A stretch of 64,000 bases of DNA from Pohlia nutans (GCA_022496805.1 CM040107.1:12172501-12236500), one strand, 5' to 3'. Positions 11,926 to 23,604 are shown, numbered from the stretch's first letter. Notes: generated by a model from the sequence alone, not told the origin. Translations and numbers: made by a program.

Positions 11926-14760
11926 ATGGATGCGGTGAACGTTCCAATGGTTACTGATGAGTTCTCTTCCGATGAAGAGGTTGACGCCAGACCGGAAGAG
12001 TCACACGACATTCCCAACTGCGAAGGTATTCCACGGAGGCTACAGGTTACCAAGTTCGTAACACTATACAGCGATGGAGGCTTTTCTGTGGCTGAAGGCT
12101 TATGTCATAGTGTAAGCTCCGACCTTGTGCTTGGGAGCAATGGAGCATTTGGGGACACTCATGTGGCCGTTTAGATTTCGAAGAGCCTCTCCACTGCTGA
12201 TGTGCCAAATGATTGGAGGTACTCTGTTTGGGCTTGGCCGATTGAGTTTGTCTACTATAATGGTGCTAGCCTAAGAGACCACGATCTGCGGTACAATTAC
12301 AACTGCCGTTTAGCAAGTCTTACCCAACCGGGATCGTCGCGTAGCACACGTTACACCAATACTGTGAGGAACCCGCCACGTGAGACATCCGTCAAAGCAA
12401 AAGGTTTGCTAACATAGGAGTCGATAAACGTTGTTTCCAGCAAAGTCTGTTGTTCCAAGAACTGTGTTCAACCATTCCCTAGGGATAAGATTCGCGCTTT
12501 CCGAGAGCGTATGTACCGTGATACTTCCTTTCAGTTCAGATTCCATATGAAGCTGGATGTCCACAGGTAGATTCATCATGACGCCATCGTTGCCACTATC
12601 GAGGGTATTGATGTCTGCATGCGTGCATGGAGGCACATTGCTGGAGTGTCTGAAGCGACTTTCCATCGCTTCCAAGGGTTCGCTGTTGAAGGTCTTCAAG
12701 CATAGCCTCATAGGAACACGAGTTTACTGAAGCCTCGAAAGCATACGTTTCAGGCCACTGCTACTCTGAGGTGCATTTTAGAGAACTCTGCAGATTATAT
12801 GCCACACAGAACTTGTACTGTTAAATCGGGAGAGAAGGTCGTGTCCATGATTCTTCCGGCCACATGGAAATGGAAGAATACCATCCCGGAGATCAATGCT
12901 GCAAATGCGTCATTTGGTTTGTAGAAAGTGTCGCCCTCTAGTTTGAGCAGGATTCGGAGGTTAAGCTTTCCTCAGTACGACGCAAAGAAACCGGGAGATA
13001 ATTTCGCCCGGTGCTCCAAATGTGATAGATTGCACGCTTTTAGGCGGGGCGCCAGTGCAAGGTCGGAGCAGGCTTTGCTGTGGGCAAAGAAGCTCGAGGT
13101 GCATTTGTCTGCTGCCCGAGCTCATAGAGAGTTATATTACGCAAACCGGTACAGATCCACTTCTTTCCCGCACGAATGCCTGACCATTATGCACGACAAA
13201 ATGGATCATGCAAAAACCGCTTCTCCCGTCTTCTCTCACAAGAGTAAGGAGCTTGATGGTTTGATTAAGTTGCTCGTGTCTGTTACGGGTATGATCGCCC
13301 ATGGTCATGGGGATGTCCGCTACGCGCATTACGGGCTTGATAATTTTGCTCACGATTCGAACTACACAGTGGGTTCTTTCGCGAAGCTATTGCGAGATCT
13401 CGAATTACCTCCAAAATACTCGTCTAGGGAATTGTTCGTTGGGTCAAAGTCCGCTCTAATCTTCGATACTGTCCTTGAAGGAGCTGACATGTGCAAGTCC
13501 TCTCTTCGACCTGCTCCAGAAACTATCGTTCCAGCAACTTCACTTCCTCCCATTATGAATGTGCAGATGGACAATGCCACCGGTGACAATAAGAACAGAT
13601 ATGTGTTCTGTTTTTGATCACTTCTTGTAGCCAAGAAAATCTTTCGTGAGGTGTATGTTAATTTTATGTCGGTGGGTCACACCCACGACGACATCGACGC
13701 TCTGTTCGGAAGGTGGAGCATGTTGTTGAAGAAAGATAACTTCCCTACAATTCCTTTGCTCATGAAGTCTTTCATGGATGTGGAATCAATACCCACTATT
13801 CCCCATCTCGTCGAGGAGGTGCCCGATTTTAAAGGTTTCATTGAAGGTTTTATCAGAGATGCAGATGAGGCTCTTGTCGGTCACACAAAGGCTCAACAAT
13901 TCAAGTTCTTCCTGGACTCCACTGGTTGCCCCGTCATGAAGTACAAGTTATCTTGCACTGATGTCGATTGGTTGCCGAAGGATTGCACTGGGATTAAATT
14001 GTGGAGGGAGGATTCGGAAGGTCGTAGTTTATAGCCTCGTGGAGAACCGGCTCCCGTCGCGCACCGTGCAATGAGAGGTGTGGAGGACATTGTAAAGGGC
14101 CTCTCGGGATTTATCAAGTACTGGGAGACAATGTCCGCTGAAGACAGATCTGGAGAGTATAGAAGACGCTATGAAAATTTGGTGTTCTATTGGCGAGCTG
14201 TGAAGGCAGCGTTGGAGGAGCCTATTGAACTGTCCATTGCACTCAAAGACGGATTTTGGCCATCCACTCGTGTTGCTGCGAGGGTTGAGGATCAATTTGC
14301 TGAAGATGGTGGGCTTCGTGAGGAGTTTGCGGAGGATGATGCGTACGTTGGAGAGTTGCGCGATCGTCCATTGCAATCCTTTTGAGTTGGACGTGATGTC
14401 TTTGAAGGCTATTTTGTTGCTATACGGCCCGCTGATGGTGATTCTAGACCCGTATGGATTGCGAGAGCCTTGTGAGATCCAAACACAAACCCAGATCATC
14501 CGAATTGTGTGCTCATTCAGTATTTCCGACCCACATCCAAAGATGAAACTGTTCAAGAAAGCTACACTGGGTGGGATTCCTCCAGAGGATTGCGTTGGAA
14601 GGTTGATGAAAGTCAACCTTCGGTGTGGGAGCATACGGATTCTCTGATGACAGCGTGGAAGTCAAGAATCAAGAAGGACACAACGGAATGTATGTTGAAA
14701 ATCCCAGTGGCCCAAATCGGAGTCATCAACGACAGCATAGCTGCATATTTTGGTGCTTGA
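11926..14760 (+). pseudogene. DUF7869-like transposase-type protein, 945-codon frame with nine stops
   Basis: One frame runs from ATG 11926 to TGA 14758-14760 with no frameshift, interrupted by TAG at 12172, 12415, 12568, 12703, 12922 and 14032 and TGA at 13615, 14383 and 14473. Landmarks in order are a CCSKNC cluster (about 12440), CSKCDRLH (about 13020), HECLTIMHDKMDH (13170-13210), NVQMDNATGDNKN (13560-13595) and VGHTHDDIDALFG (13670-13715). The spacing of acidic residues D...D...D suits an RNase H-fold (DDE) transposase. From memory of the family, the DN-x5-NKN and GHTHxDID motifs are typical of the DUF7869-type proteins found in algae, oomycetes and animals; the name should be checked. 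The palindrome array directly upstream and the decayed state point to an old DNA transposon. All nine stops can be reached by a single C-to-T or G-to-A change. Confidence 0.65.
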
Positions 14761-15139
14761 ACATGTTTAATGTATTGATGACATATTTGAGTATTTCTAC
14801 ATCTATATAGTGATGTATATGTCTTCATTGCTTGCGTAGATAATCCTTTGGCCCAATTGCAAAGGATTTATGTATCTACTATGAGAGTAGACGTATTAGT
14901 TTTGTGTGTTGCGAAATTTAGTAGTATAGAAGTTACGTGTAATAGTTTGATGTTATTTGTTTGAACTGTGTTTTTCTATTCTATTGTATTTGGTTTGTTT
15001 TAAATATGCAAGTGCATTCTACGTATCACGTTAATATATTCATTGTTTCATTGTACACGTGCATTTGTTTTTGGTAACTTCTTTACATGATTTCTTTGTC
15101 GTGTATGTTTGATTGCATAATACTTTTGATTTATAAAAA
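14761..15139. other. AT-rich 3' flank, no gene seen
   Basis: T-rich sequence follows the transposase-like frame and probably includes its 3' untranslated region. No ORF or repeat motif stands out. Confidence 0.4.
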
Positions 15140-15381
15140 AAAATTAGTAGTGGTTAGGACCACTATTTATTGTTTTTTTGTTAGCGCGTGAAGCACTTGT
15201 CACAGTTTATGGTACGGGGCTGGTTGGTTGTTACAACTTTCTTGCCTGCCAAAGCTCACTTAGCAGCACCAAGTCATGTATATCTCATAGCCGCTCAAAC
15301 GAGTCCAGCGGGAATCGAACCCGGACCACCTACATGAGATAAACACCCCTTACAACCAACCACTGAGCTCATGACTTGGTG
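15140..15381 (-). mobile_element. tRNA-derived SINE
   Basis: Read on the minus strand, the head has a pol III A box (AGCTCAGTGG, about 15360-15370) and a perfect B box (GGTTCGATTCC, 15311-15321), about 40 bp apart as in a tRNA gene. A tRNA-unrelated body follows and ends in an A/T-rich tail near 15140. The region is not a functional tRNA, because the acceptor stem and anticodon loop do not fold properly. A 12-bp inverted repeat (CACCAAGTCATG at about 15268 and its complement at about 15367) frames the tRNA-like head, which is unusual. Confidence 0.6.
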
Positions 15382-15584
15382 TCCGGTACACGAATAATTT
15401 AGACCTTGTACACAAGATTTGCAATCAAAAATCAAAAGTTTGACAGTCAGAATGTCTTCTTCTATATAAAACTCTCAATTTAATGAAAAGTGCGAGTTTC
15501 TTTTACTATTTATATTAACCATTAACTCCCATACATCCACTTGTAATTTCATAATACTATTTTGAGACGTTCCCATTCTCTCAT

Positions 15585-17420
15585 TTTAATGAATATGATG
15601 TTAATGGATGGACCCATAGCGTCAAGGATAGAGTGGAATTGGTGAATCTTCGGACGACAGACGAGCCCAAGTACATCAACATTAACGTGGACGCCCTCAA
15701 TTCCATTAAACAAGCTGCTATAGCCTTGTTCCATGAATACCACGACATTTTTGCATGGAGTCACGAAGACCTCAAAGGTATACCACGGACCTTGGCTGAG
15801 CATACTATTGACTTAGTACCAAACGCTACCCCGGTGCAACAGAGGCGCTACAAGATGAATCCAAACTATGCAACGAGAGTCAAGGCAGAATTGGACAAAT
15901 TGTTGCAGGCCAAATTCATATCTCTGGTGGTCTCGGCTCGTTTGTTGTCCTCGATGGTGATCATTCCCAAAATGAATGGAGCACTACGCATTTGCGTTGA
16001 CTTTCGCAAGCTAAACGGAGCTACCAAGAAAGATCACTATCGATTACCATACATGGAAGAGATCATAGATGAAGTTGCTGGCCATGAAATGTATTCATTC
16101 CTAGACTGTTTCTCTGGATACTACCAAGTAGCCATGGCAAAACAAGACAAAAACACAACAGCTTTTTCAACAGAGTGGGGACCATACCAGTTTGAGAGAA
16201 TGCCTTTTGGAGCCAAGAACGCACCCATGACATTCTAAAGAGTGATAGAGTTGATTTTCCGACCATACTTAAAACAATTCTTCCGAATTTATTTGGACGA
16301 CGGGACTGTGTATGGACGGATGACGGATCACGTGACTCACCTAGGACAAATATTCCATGCCTGCCAAGCCAACGGGGTTAGCCTCAATGCAGATAAATGC
16401 ATGTTTCTCTTTTTTTGCAGGGATTATCCTTGGGTACATAGTTTGCAAATACGGCAATGCACCCATACTCATTGCCCCTGACTGGTCCAAGCCATTCCAT
16501 ATACACACGGATGCCTCCAACATTGCTGTGGGAGACATGTTAGCTCAGAATGTAAATGGCAAACATGATCAACCAGTGGCATACGCAAGTCGCCTTTTGA
16601 ATCAGGCAGAGCGGAACTATTCCACGACAAAAAGAGAAGCCCTGGCCATGATTTACGTTGTTAAAAATTCCGCCATTATCTTTTGGGGGATAACTTTCGT
16701 TTTATGGTAGATCATCATAGTCTGTCATATTTAGTGAATCAGCCATTAGTAACGGGAAGAGTAGCTAGATGGATTATGATTCTTTTGGAATACAACTTTG
16801 AGGTAGTATACATCCCTGGTAAGCGGCACATAGTCGTTGACTACTTGTCGAGGGACACCAATACTACCGAGGAAGGGATAGACGACTCATTCAATGAGCC
16901 ATACATCAAAGCTGCCGCCATGGATGTCCAGGAATGCCAACACTGCTATCGAACCAGTTACGACCATCCCAGTAAAGATCATGACATCCAAGTTGCTACC
17001 ATAGATGTCCAAGGAATTTAGGATTGGACTACAGATATCATCCAGTACCTAACGAAAGGTGACGTGCCTGTTGACCTCACTGGTACCAGGAAAATTAGCT
17101 TTGTACGCACCACCTTGCCATACACTGTCATCCAGGGACACCTTTACCGCCGAGGTCCTGACCAAGAAACCCAATTATGTGTGCCTACCAAGGAACAGCG
17201 TGGGATCATAAGTCACCTCCATGACGGCCCAGCCGGAGGGCACCAAGGCCCAGACTCCACGATAAAAAAGATTTTATCCGCAAAGTACTGGTGGCCTACA
17301 CTCCACAAAGATGTCTATGCCTATATCAAAAATGCCATGCCTGCCAAGTATTTACTATGAATTTTCAGTACCAAGGCAAGGTTCTCTTAAAGTCAACGCC
17401 ACCGTTAGGACCGTTCTCAA
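15585..17420 (+). pseudogene. Ty3/gypsy pol fragment (RT, RNase H, integrase zinc domain)
   Basis: Reverse transcriptase is clear: KMNPNYA, ICVDFRKLN (about 15990), FLDCFSGYYQVAM (16095-16135), MPFGAKNAPMTF and the catalytic YLDD (about 16290). The RNase H segment has HTDASNIAVG (16503) and REALAMIYVVK, and VVYIPGKRHIVVDYLSR lies near 16810-16850. The integrase HHCC finger is split: H-x3...H in one frame (HDGPAGGH, about 17220) and CHAC in another (about 17330). Breaks are TAA at 16236-16238, frameshifts near 16400, 16670 and 17320, and TAG at 17019-17021. Much of the RT-RNase H connection is missing, and the integrase core, gag, protease and LTRs were not found. This is a dead, truncated copy; the sequence resembles plant gypsy lineages with long polyproteins. 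Confidence 0.85.
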
Positions 17421-17488
17421 TTGTCTTCGCTTCTCTTTTGCTACATATCACATTTCTCTTTCTAGTCTCCTCGGAAATCCTAGAGGCC

Positions 17489-18445
17489 ATGGATGCCGCT
17501 AATGAGCGCAAGGCAATTTTCATTCCGCGCATGGTGCGGGAATGGAAGCGCAAGACTAATGGCGCCTGGCTGACCCGCACCAACCTCATTAAGTACTGGA
17601 CGCAGTTGACGGGAACCGTGGGCGTTGCATGCTGCGAGGCATTCTTGAAGTCCATGGCAGAGCGCGATGAAGATGAGCAAAATCCCTCGGGAGTCGTGGA
17701 TGGCGTGTTGGTGCAATACTCCCAAGGATACCTCGCAAATTTCTTCGGCTGGGATGGCTCGGGAATCACGGAGTGGGATGCGGGGTGCACCACCCCCAGG
17801 CCGAATGTCGAGGAGGCGGTCAGGGATCTCTAGCCGAAGGCGGACGGCAGATATGACGTATACACGCTGGGAAAAGTCATGACTAAACCTTGGTTTGCTA
17901 GGATCCGTGGTACTCTCAGTTAGATCTTCCTTCTAATTGACTGTGGTAGTGTATGGTCGAAGCACCTTTGTATTTTATTGATGGCCGATCAAGGAGAGAA
18001 AATCAACTGGGGAGTTCTCCTAGATGATCATTTCTGTCTCCAGCTGCGTGGACATCGTAGACAACAGGATTACCAGAGCCCCATCAAGCCATATCTTACG
18101 CAGTACATTGCCAAATTCCTTGAGTTCCATAGGGAACAGAATCGGTCACCACGTATGGGTACATTATTGGATGTGCAGAGGGAGCAGGAACAAGCGGCAG
18201 CCGCACCAGCAGCAGCAGCACCCGCACCCGCACCAACACCCACACCCGCACCAGTTCCACATGACCTCGCCGTCCTAGGACGAAGTAAGAGGCCGCGCGA
18301 CAATGACATTCACTCGGGGGCGGAAACCAGCCAAGGTTGGGGACCCCATGCCATTGAAGACCGGGATGTCCTTGATGTTGTGAGGGCAAGGCATTGTGAC
18401 GAGAGCCTCATTTTTCTTCAGATCGGGGAATTTGACCTCTGCTGA
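17489..18445 (+). pseudogene. accessory ORF B with Ala/Pro-rich tail
   Basis: It begins at ATG 17489 in a frame that upstream carries the end of the gypsy integrase finger, so the two are joined by a deletion or insertion. The N-terminal part (RKAIFIPRMVREWKRK, YWTQLTGTVGVACCEAFL, LANFFGWDG) looks globular. TAG at 17831-17833 and again near 17921 interrupt it. A frame change near 17960 leads to the segment INWGVLLDDHFCLQL (about 18008), which aligns with the VDWS and GWGLIVDEL segments of the other accessory ORFs in this window. SP-IKPYL follows, then a Gln/Ala/Pro-rich tail made of short PAP and PTP repeats (18180-18260). I place it in the same accessory family by this pattern; its role is unknown. 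Confidence 0.5.
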
Positions 18446-18489
18446 GACAACATATCCAAGAATAACACCATAGCGAACTTAAAAACAAC

Positions 18490-19341
18490 ATTTTTTTGGA
18501 TTGAGACTTATACGGAACTCACGGCATTTAGTAAAACACTTTCAGAGTTTGTCGAGGTGTATCTCGGTAGTACTATATATGCTGAAGTTGTCAAGGAATA
18601 GTTTCATGAAATCATCGAGATTATTTTTGAAAGCTTGGTTGACAGTGCGGTGGTACGTCGGCGAAGCTTTCTTCAAATCGAACAGCATCAGTATTCAGAA
18701 AAATGCTCCTGAGTCGGTAATGAACGCCGTGTTGTGGCAGTCCTCAGGTGCAATCTTGATCTGGTGATATCCGGAGAAGCCATGGAGAAATGAGTGGTCA
18801 AGGAAGGAGTATATTGCGTGGCCAGCTATCGAGTCGACGACTTCGTCAGTAAACGGTAGTGGATATGGATCCTTCTTAGTTGCCTTATTTAGACGCCTGA
18901 AATCAATGCAAATTCGAAGTTTGCCGTTCTTCTTTGGTAAGACAATGATTGGTGATAACCAGGTGGCATGGTCCACTGGTTCAATAAAACTGGCGTGCAA
19001 TAGTTTGTCAAGATCAAATTTTACAACTGCGGCATAATTGAGATTCATTCGGTAGCGTACCTAGTGGGTTGGGTGTTGAGTTTGATCTTCTGTTGAGCGA
19101 TGTGTTCTGAGATGCCACGTAGATCATGGTATAACGATGTAAAGACGTCTATGAAAGCGCAGAATAAGTCTTCGGCCTCTGGTAGGAGGGAATCCGGGAC
19201 GGAAGTACCGATACGAATAATGTTGGAGTCGGTATTGGTTCCAAGGTTGAGGTCTCGTAGTTGCTCTTCCTCCGTGTGAGACCATTTTGCTTCCAAAATG
19301 GTTTTTACCTTCTCCCATATTGGTATTTCATCGACTGCCAT
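18490..19341 (-). pseudogene. gypsy reverse transcriptase, catalytic motif altered
   Basis: Conserved RT blocks are MNLNYAAVVKFDLDKLL, LSPIIVLPKKNGKLRICIDF (about 18900-18960), PLPFTDEVVDSIAGH and GFSGYHQIKIAPED. After a frame change, the catalytic motif is at 18581-18601 and reads LFLDNFS, so the second Asp of the x-x-DD motif is Asn, a G-to-A change. HSFLHG looks like a short internal duplication near 18790. It stops near 18470 within the thumb. Loss of the second catalytic Asp and of the downstream domains makes it inactive. Confidence 0.8.
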
Positions 19342-19425
19342 GCTGCCTTCCGTATGGGTTATGGCTGGTAAAGTGAGGTCGGTAGTGCTTACTTGGCAGA
19401 GGTAGTCGATTGCTAATGTTACAAT

Positions 19426-20045
19426 TTAGTGGAGGAACTCCTCTGCTTTGAGCAGGATGATTTGTTCTTCATCGGTTAGGCCCTCCACGTATTTGTAGCA
19501 GACTAGAGCATCGGGAGTCATTACTTTAAAGCTTAATTCCCGGTTGATCCAAACTGTTCGGATGGTACCATTACCCATGATCTGTATGTCGTCGTTAGCC
19601 CAATCGTGCACTACTCTAGCGTCCGTAAGCCATGGTCTACCGAGCAATAACGTATATGCCAAATTGACGTCCTTACAAGAAATGACTGTGAGAATAATGA
19701 TATAGGGAATATCGTGAATAAAAATCTTGATGTCCCCAAGCAAGCAAAGTGGTTGGACGAGGAGCTGTCCGCCATCCGTAATTTAAAAGGTGACGGGGTT
19801 GGGGTCGGTAGTCGAAGACTTCATCGCTCGGTTTCGGTGATGACATTGACCCCCAATCTTCCATCGAGCAGAACGTCATGTAATTGGTGATTCACAATTT
19901 TGGCTGAGATAATTGGCATGTGCCGGTCGATCGCGACTACCAAGTGGACTGCCACGGTGGTTGTCTCGGTAATCGCGACAGAGGACGGGGTTATCTGACC
20001 CACACAGCGGTGGATATGTTTGGTGATGCTGGGTGCAATAGCCAT
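19426..20045 (-). pseudogene. gypsy aspartic protease segment
   Basis: In order on the minus strand are the active-site region LLDGRLGVN (about 19855-19880), then after a frame change IFIHDIPYIIILTVI, LLGRPWLTDARVVHDW (about 19600-19650) and GNGTIRT. This order is standard for the protease of plant gypsy polyproteins. The usual DGGSGVN is changed to DGRLGVN, although the catalytic Asp is kept. It processes the polyprotein in live elements; this copy is frameshifted. Confidence 0.7.
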
Positions 20046-20159
20046 AAGGTTTTTGAGACTGACTTGGATTGTCTGTGATTTGATTTGTTGAAGAATGGTT
20101 TCACAGATGATTATGGTGCTATTTGGAGGGGTCGAAATGACGCGAAGTGATGGTGGCTC

Positions 20160-22024
20160 TAATTGTCAGAGGTCTTGCAGTTCACGGACCGTCTGTATCA
20201 TGTCTTCGCGCAACTGCTCTACTGCTTGCCAATCAAATGCCTCTGTTGTACGAGGTGCTTTGGTAGTTACTGCAGGATTGTCCGGTACTACCGGGTCCAA
20301 ACGTTGTGTCTGACTCCGGGTGGGAAGGTGGACGTAAGAAACATACACCGTATAGACATCCGTTATGACTACCAAGGATCCCGAGTTAGTGGGTACTTTG
20401 TTTTGAATGGCTTTTTTAACATCCTCATCCAAAAGAAGTGGACAACGGTGTCTCGAGTGCTCTAGTGAGCCGCATACATTGCATGGGTACCGTTGTACCG
20501 GGGTTCCAACACGACAATTAGGGCGGTTTTTGGTACTTACGGGAGTTGGTGTTCGCTGAGTTTGAATCTGATGGACAGAAGCCGTGTCGGTTTTCTTACC
20601 ATAGTCACTTGCCGGATTTCAGTACCACGTTCCCCATTCATAGCCCATACGGCCGCATCCGGTATACTTGAGGTTACGTCGAGGATTGTCTCTAGTTTTA
20701 GTTGATGGAAGAGTCAGGTGCCGAGATTTGGGTAAGCCTTCTTCTGCAATGCGTGCCGAGTCCATTGCTTCGGAAAACGTTTGTCGTTGAAGTCCTACCG
20801 TGGCTACCTGCAAATATTCCAGTAAGCCAGCGCGGAAATTGCTTGACATGAATATGTCATCCGGGGGCACTGTTAGATTCTTCGCTAGTTGCTGGAGACG
20901 TTTGGCGTAGTCATTGACAGTATCATTTAATTGTTGGTTGATTGTACAAAATTGGATGTACGTTTGGTTGTCCGTCTAGATGGTTCGGTAGCGTCTTTTA
21001 AATGCGGTAAACACCTCCTGCAATATATTGGTAGAATGTATCCGTCTATGATATGCAATCCAATTCGACTCTTTCTCTGTGAGAGAATTACCGAACAATT
21101 CCAGTTGGACCATGGTTTCCGTTTCGCCATTTAATCTTATAGCAGATTCAAATTTATGACAATGTGTTTCGGGCACTTACCGGTTTTGTATTTGGGATAT
21201 GGTACCGCTTTTCGTGCGGTTGAGGTAGGACGTGGACCAGCGGATGGATTCGCAACGCTTGGGTCGCCAGCAGGTTGGTAGGTTGGGGTCAGTACTCCTG
21301 GAGCCACAATGCGGCGAGGTTGGAGGTAGGTGTATGGACTGGAAATGGAGGGATGGTCGGTATGGCCACAGAATGTGCAAAATCGAATAGGGGGTCTGGG
21401 AGGAACTTGATGGTGGTGATGTGGAGGATGAAATCAAAAAAATTGTTGTTGCACCGGATATTGATGTCCTGGAATCGGTTGTGGTCGAACTGTGTGATGC
21501 ATTGATGGGGCACGTCGTTGATCTTGTCGAAACTGTCGTAAACGTAAATGAGGAAGTTGTAACCGCGACGCAGCTAAATCGAGGTCCAGTTGGAATGTCA
21601 GATCTAGAGCAACAAGGAGTTCTTGATCCGTTGCATCTTCCGGTGGTAGTTGTTGAAGTCGGTCTTGAATTGCCGAGGACTCAAGAAATGCCTGGGCACA
21701 AAACCGTTTGCGTTCGTCCTCTATTAGGTGTAAGTCTTCTCCGGTAGCTGCTGGGTTGAGGAGTACCGAGTCAGAAGATGGCCGCTGCCAGGTAGACCAG
21801 AGTAGATGTCTTGCTGTTTGAAGTTCCGGCGGGGTTGGTAATTCGTCCGCCGTGAGTAAGGGTTGAGGCCGTCGTGTTGGATAAATGGCTGTTAAGGGGG
21901 CTCGGAACATCGGTGAAGGTAGCAGATCTTGTACGGTGCGGTGAATGCAAGCCTTAGAAGCCTTGATTGCCTCGAGGTCGAACTCGGGTGGTGGTCTTGG
22001 AGATCTAGTGTGGCGTCGGGCCAT
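20160..22024 (-). pseudogene. gypsy Gag with CCHC zinc knuckle
   Basis: The N-terminal 196 codons (22024 to 21434) start MARRHTRSPRPPPEFD and are rich in Pro, Gln and Leu. After frameshifts, capsid-like pieces appear at 21176-20927 and 20870-20619 (QRQTFSEAMDSARIAEEG). The zinc knuckle is exact, C-x2-C-x4-H-x4-C (CNVCGSLEHSRHRC), at 20442-20483. Gag packages element RNA into particles. At least three frame changes make it nonfunctional. Confidence 0.7.
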
Positions 22025-22029
22025 GGGTA

Positions 22030-22620
22030 AATTTGGTGTATCGGAATGTTAATAACCGGACTATGATAACAACTAATGAGCTCGGTAAGACGGATGGAGT
22101 GAAAGGCGCGGCGTCACACAAATACTTATCAGTCATAAAGTGTCGGGATCGGTAACTCAGTGCTTTTAAGCAAACGATTTCTAGAATTCGAACACTAGAT
22201 GGTCGGCAAATGGTAGCTCCTCCTTGTAAGAACCTACTCGGTCATCAGTACCTTAGGGGTTGGTAGCTACCGAGGGAAAGAAGTTTAAAGGAAATTCGCT
22301 ATGGAACACTTAGAACTAGGTTCGTTATCACAAACCGAGGGAAGACAGATTGATCACTGCATACAAGTACAGACAGAAAGCTACTAGGTAGACATAAAAT
22401 CAGAAGAGAATACTTCTAGCAAGAAATCAGTTATCTAGGAAAATGTGGCGTGCTAATGAGTTTGGCTCTATTGCTTTTATACCACAGTACAACCAGATCT
22501 GACAGTTAGGTCAGATCCCTAAAAAAGTGTTTCCTAGATCTACCTGCTGGGGTAACTTGGAAAATTACCGAGGTGAAACTCAAACCGGTAGACCTACCGG
22601 TAACTCCTAATTTACGGTTG
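22030..22620. other. noncoding stretch between gypsy gag and accessory ORF E
   Basis: No gene is visible. Short words such as CGGTA, ACCGAG and GGTAGCTACCGAG recur. This could be decayed LTR or leader DNA of the minus-strand gypsy element, but no primer-binding site was recognised. Confidence 0.35.
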
Positions 22621-22626
22621 ACATTC

Positions 22627-23266
22627 CTATTGAGCTTTGTCTTCAATTTCCTCCTGTTCAGCATTGACTTCGGTTTCCACCCTTGCATCTAAATTGTCCA
22701 AAGCGGCCATAGGTAGTACCGGTAATTTGGCAGTCTTTGGTTTGACTTCCACTCAACGTGAGCTGCTTGCAGTCAACGTGCGTGGTTTCTTTAAAGAGAC
22801 CAACATCTCTTTTGTGCTTGTAGATGATGGATCATACAAATGAGGAATATCTCGCTGCCTGTCTGCCAACTAAATTGGAGTCTTTTGAATTGCAGGGTAT
22901 GTACTCCAATCCACCTTGCGCTCCAACCATCGTTCCGCATAGACCATTGCCATCAAGTTGTAGTTGAATGTTCGTTTTGACTTCAAACGAGCACCAAACA
23001 GAGCCCTCTATACCTCATCCGCTCGGTGAAGGAAAGGATCATCATTGCACAGCCATGGTTTGGCAGTAAAAGACTTTAACATCATTGGTAATTGATCCCT
23101 CCGCCACAGTATACGACTGTGGTACAGTTTGACATATTGTCTAGCTGTCGTGGCAGACCAATATTCTTCATTAACTTGTTCCCATCCTAGTTCGGCTAAA
23201 ATATTTGGGTTGTCCAATGCGTCGTAATTCAGCGCATGAGGGGCCCCCTTAGACTTGTTTCTCCTA
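22627..23266 (-). pseudogene. accessory ORF E, AMVYA-VDWS family
   Basis: One minus-strand frame from about 23266 to TAG 22627-22629 reads LDNPNILAELGWEQVNEEYW, then SRILWRRDQLPMMLKSF. After TAG 23008-23010 comes LMAMVYAERWLERKVDWSTY, then after TAG at 22870-22872 and TGA at 22753-22755 an acidic end (ETEVNAEQEEIEDKA). The AMVYA...VDWS block is the same as in the ORF at 1354-1410 (VAMVYAKSVLKVQVDWSS), which is the strongest sign that these accessory ORFs are related. There are no frameshifts, only TAG/TGA stops. It sits just upstream of the minus-strand gypsy gag; whether it belongs to that element is not clear. Confidence 0.55.
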
Positions 23267-23379
23267 GGTCACCATTAGCATTCGGAGATTGGGCTTTGTC
23301 GGGAACCTGACCCTCATATTGGTCATCGGCCAATCCTTTGCAATGTGTGATTGAACCGTGTGCAATTTCCGAGACGAAA

Positions 23380-23560
23380 TCCCGCGACGCGCTGAATCAA
23401 CCGTGTACCCTAAACCGTGAGTAAATATCGCAAAAATTTAAATCAACCGTCCGCGTAAAAATTCCGCGAGAATGTGTATAAACCGTTCGTGTAAATAAAC
23501 CGCAAAAATGTGAATGAATCCTCCGTGTGAAAATACCGCGAAGATGTGAATCAAGTGTGT
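23380..23560. repeat. degenerate tandem repeat, AATCAACCGTG-type
   Basis: Units such as GAATCAACCGTGT...TACCGCGAAAATGT recur about four times with a period near 43-48 bp. All share a CCGT or CCGCG core. Confidence 0.55.
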
Positions 23561-23563
23561 AAG

Positions 23564-23604
23564 ATGCTTATTGTGACGAAGCGGTGATTGGTCACAATAA
23601 GCAT
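23564..23604. other. perfect 14-bp stem inverted repeat
   Basis: ATGCTTATTGTGAC at 23564-23577 is repeated as its reverse complement at 23591-23604 with a 13-base loop. It separates the tandem repeat before it from the CCGTCC-rich block after it. Confidence 0.8.

Larger units (their letters stand above)
18470..22024 (-). mobile_element. Ty3/gypsy element, gag-protease-RT, 3' truncated
   Basis: Minus-strand pieces occur in the right order for a Ty3/gypsy polyprotein: Gag from ATG 22024, zinc knuckle at 20442-20483, aspartic protease at 19426-20045 and reverse transcriptase at about 18490-19341. Everything after the RT thumb (RNase H and integrase) is missing at about 18470. No LTR pair could be recognised at the ends. 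It faces the forward gypsy fragment at 15.6-17.4 kb, with accessory ORF B between them. Several frameshifts and stops separate the pieces. Confidence 0.8.

Noticed and set aside
11926..14760. Alternative genetic code (TAG as Gln) to explain the stops
   Set aside because: TGA and some TAA stops also occur, catalytic residues are lost by the same C-to-T or G-to-A changes, and the intact ORF D needs no reassignment. Deamination decay is simpler.
15300..15381. Functional tRNA gene
   Set aside because: The B box is perfect but acceptor and anticodon stems do not form, and a SINE-like body follows.
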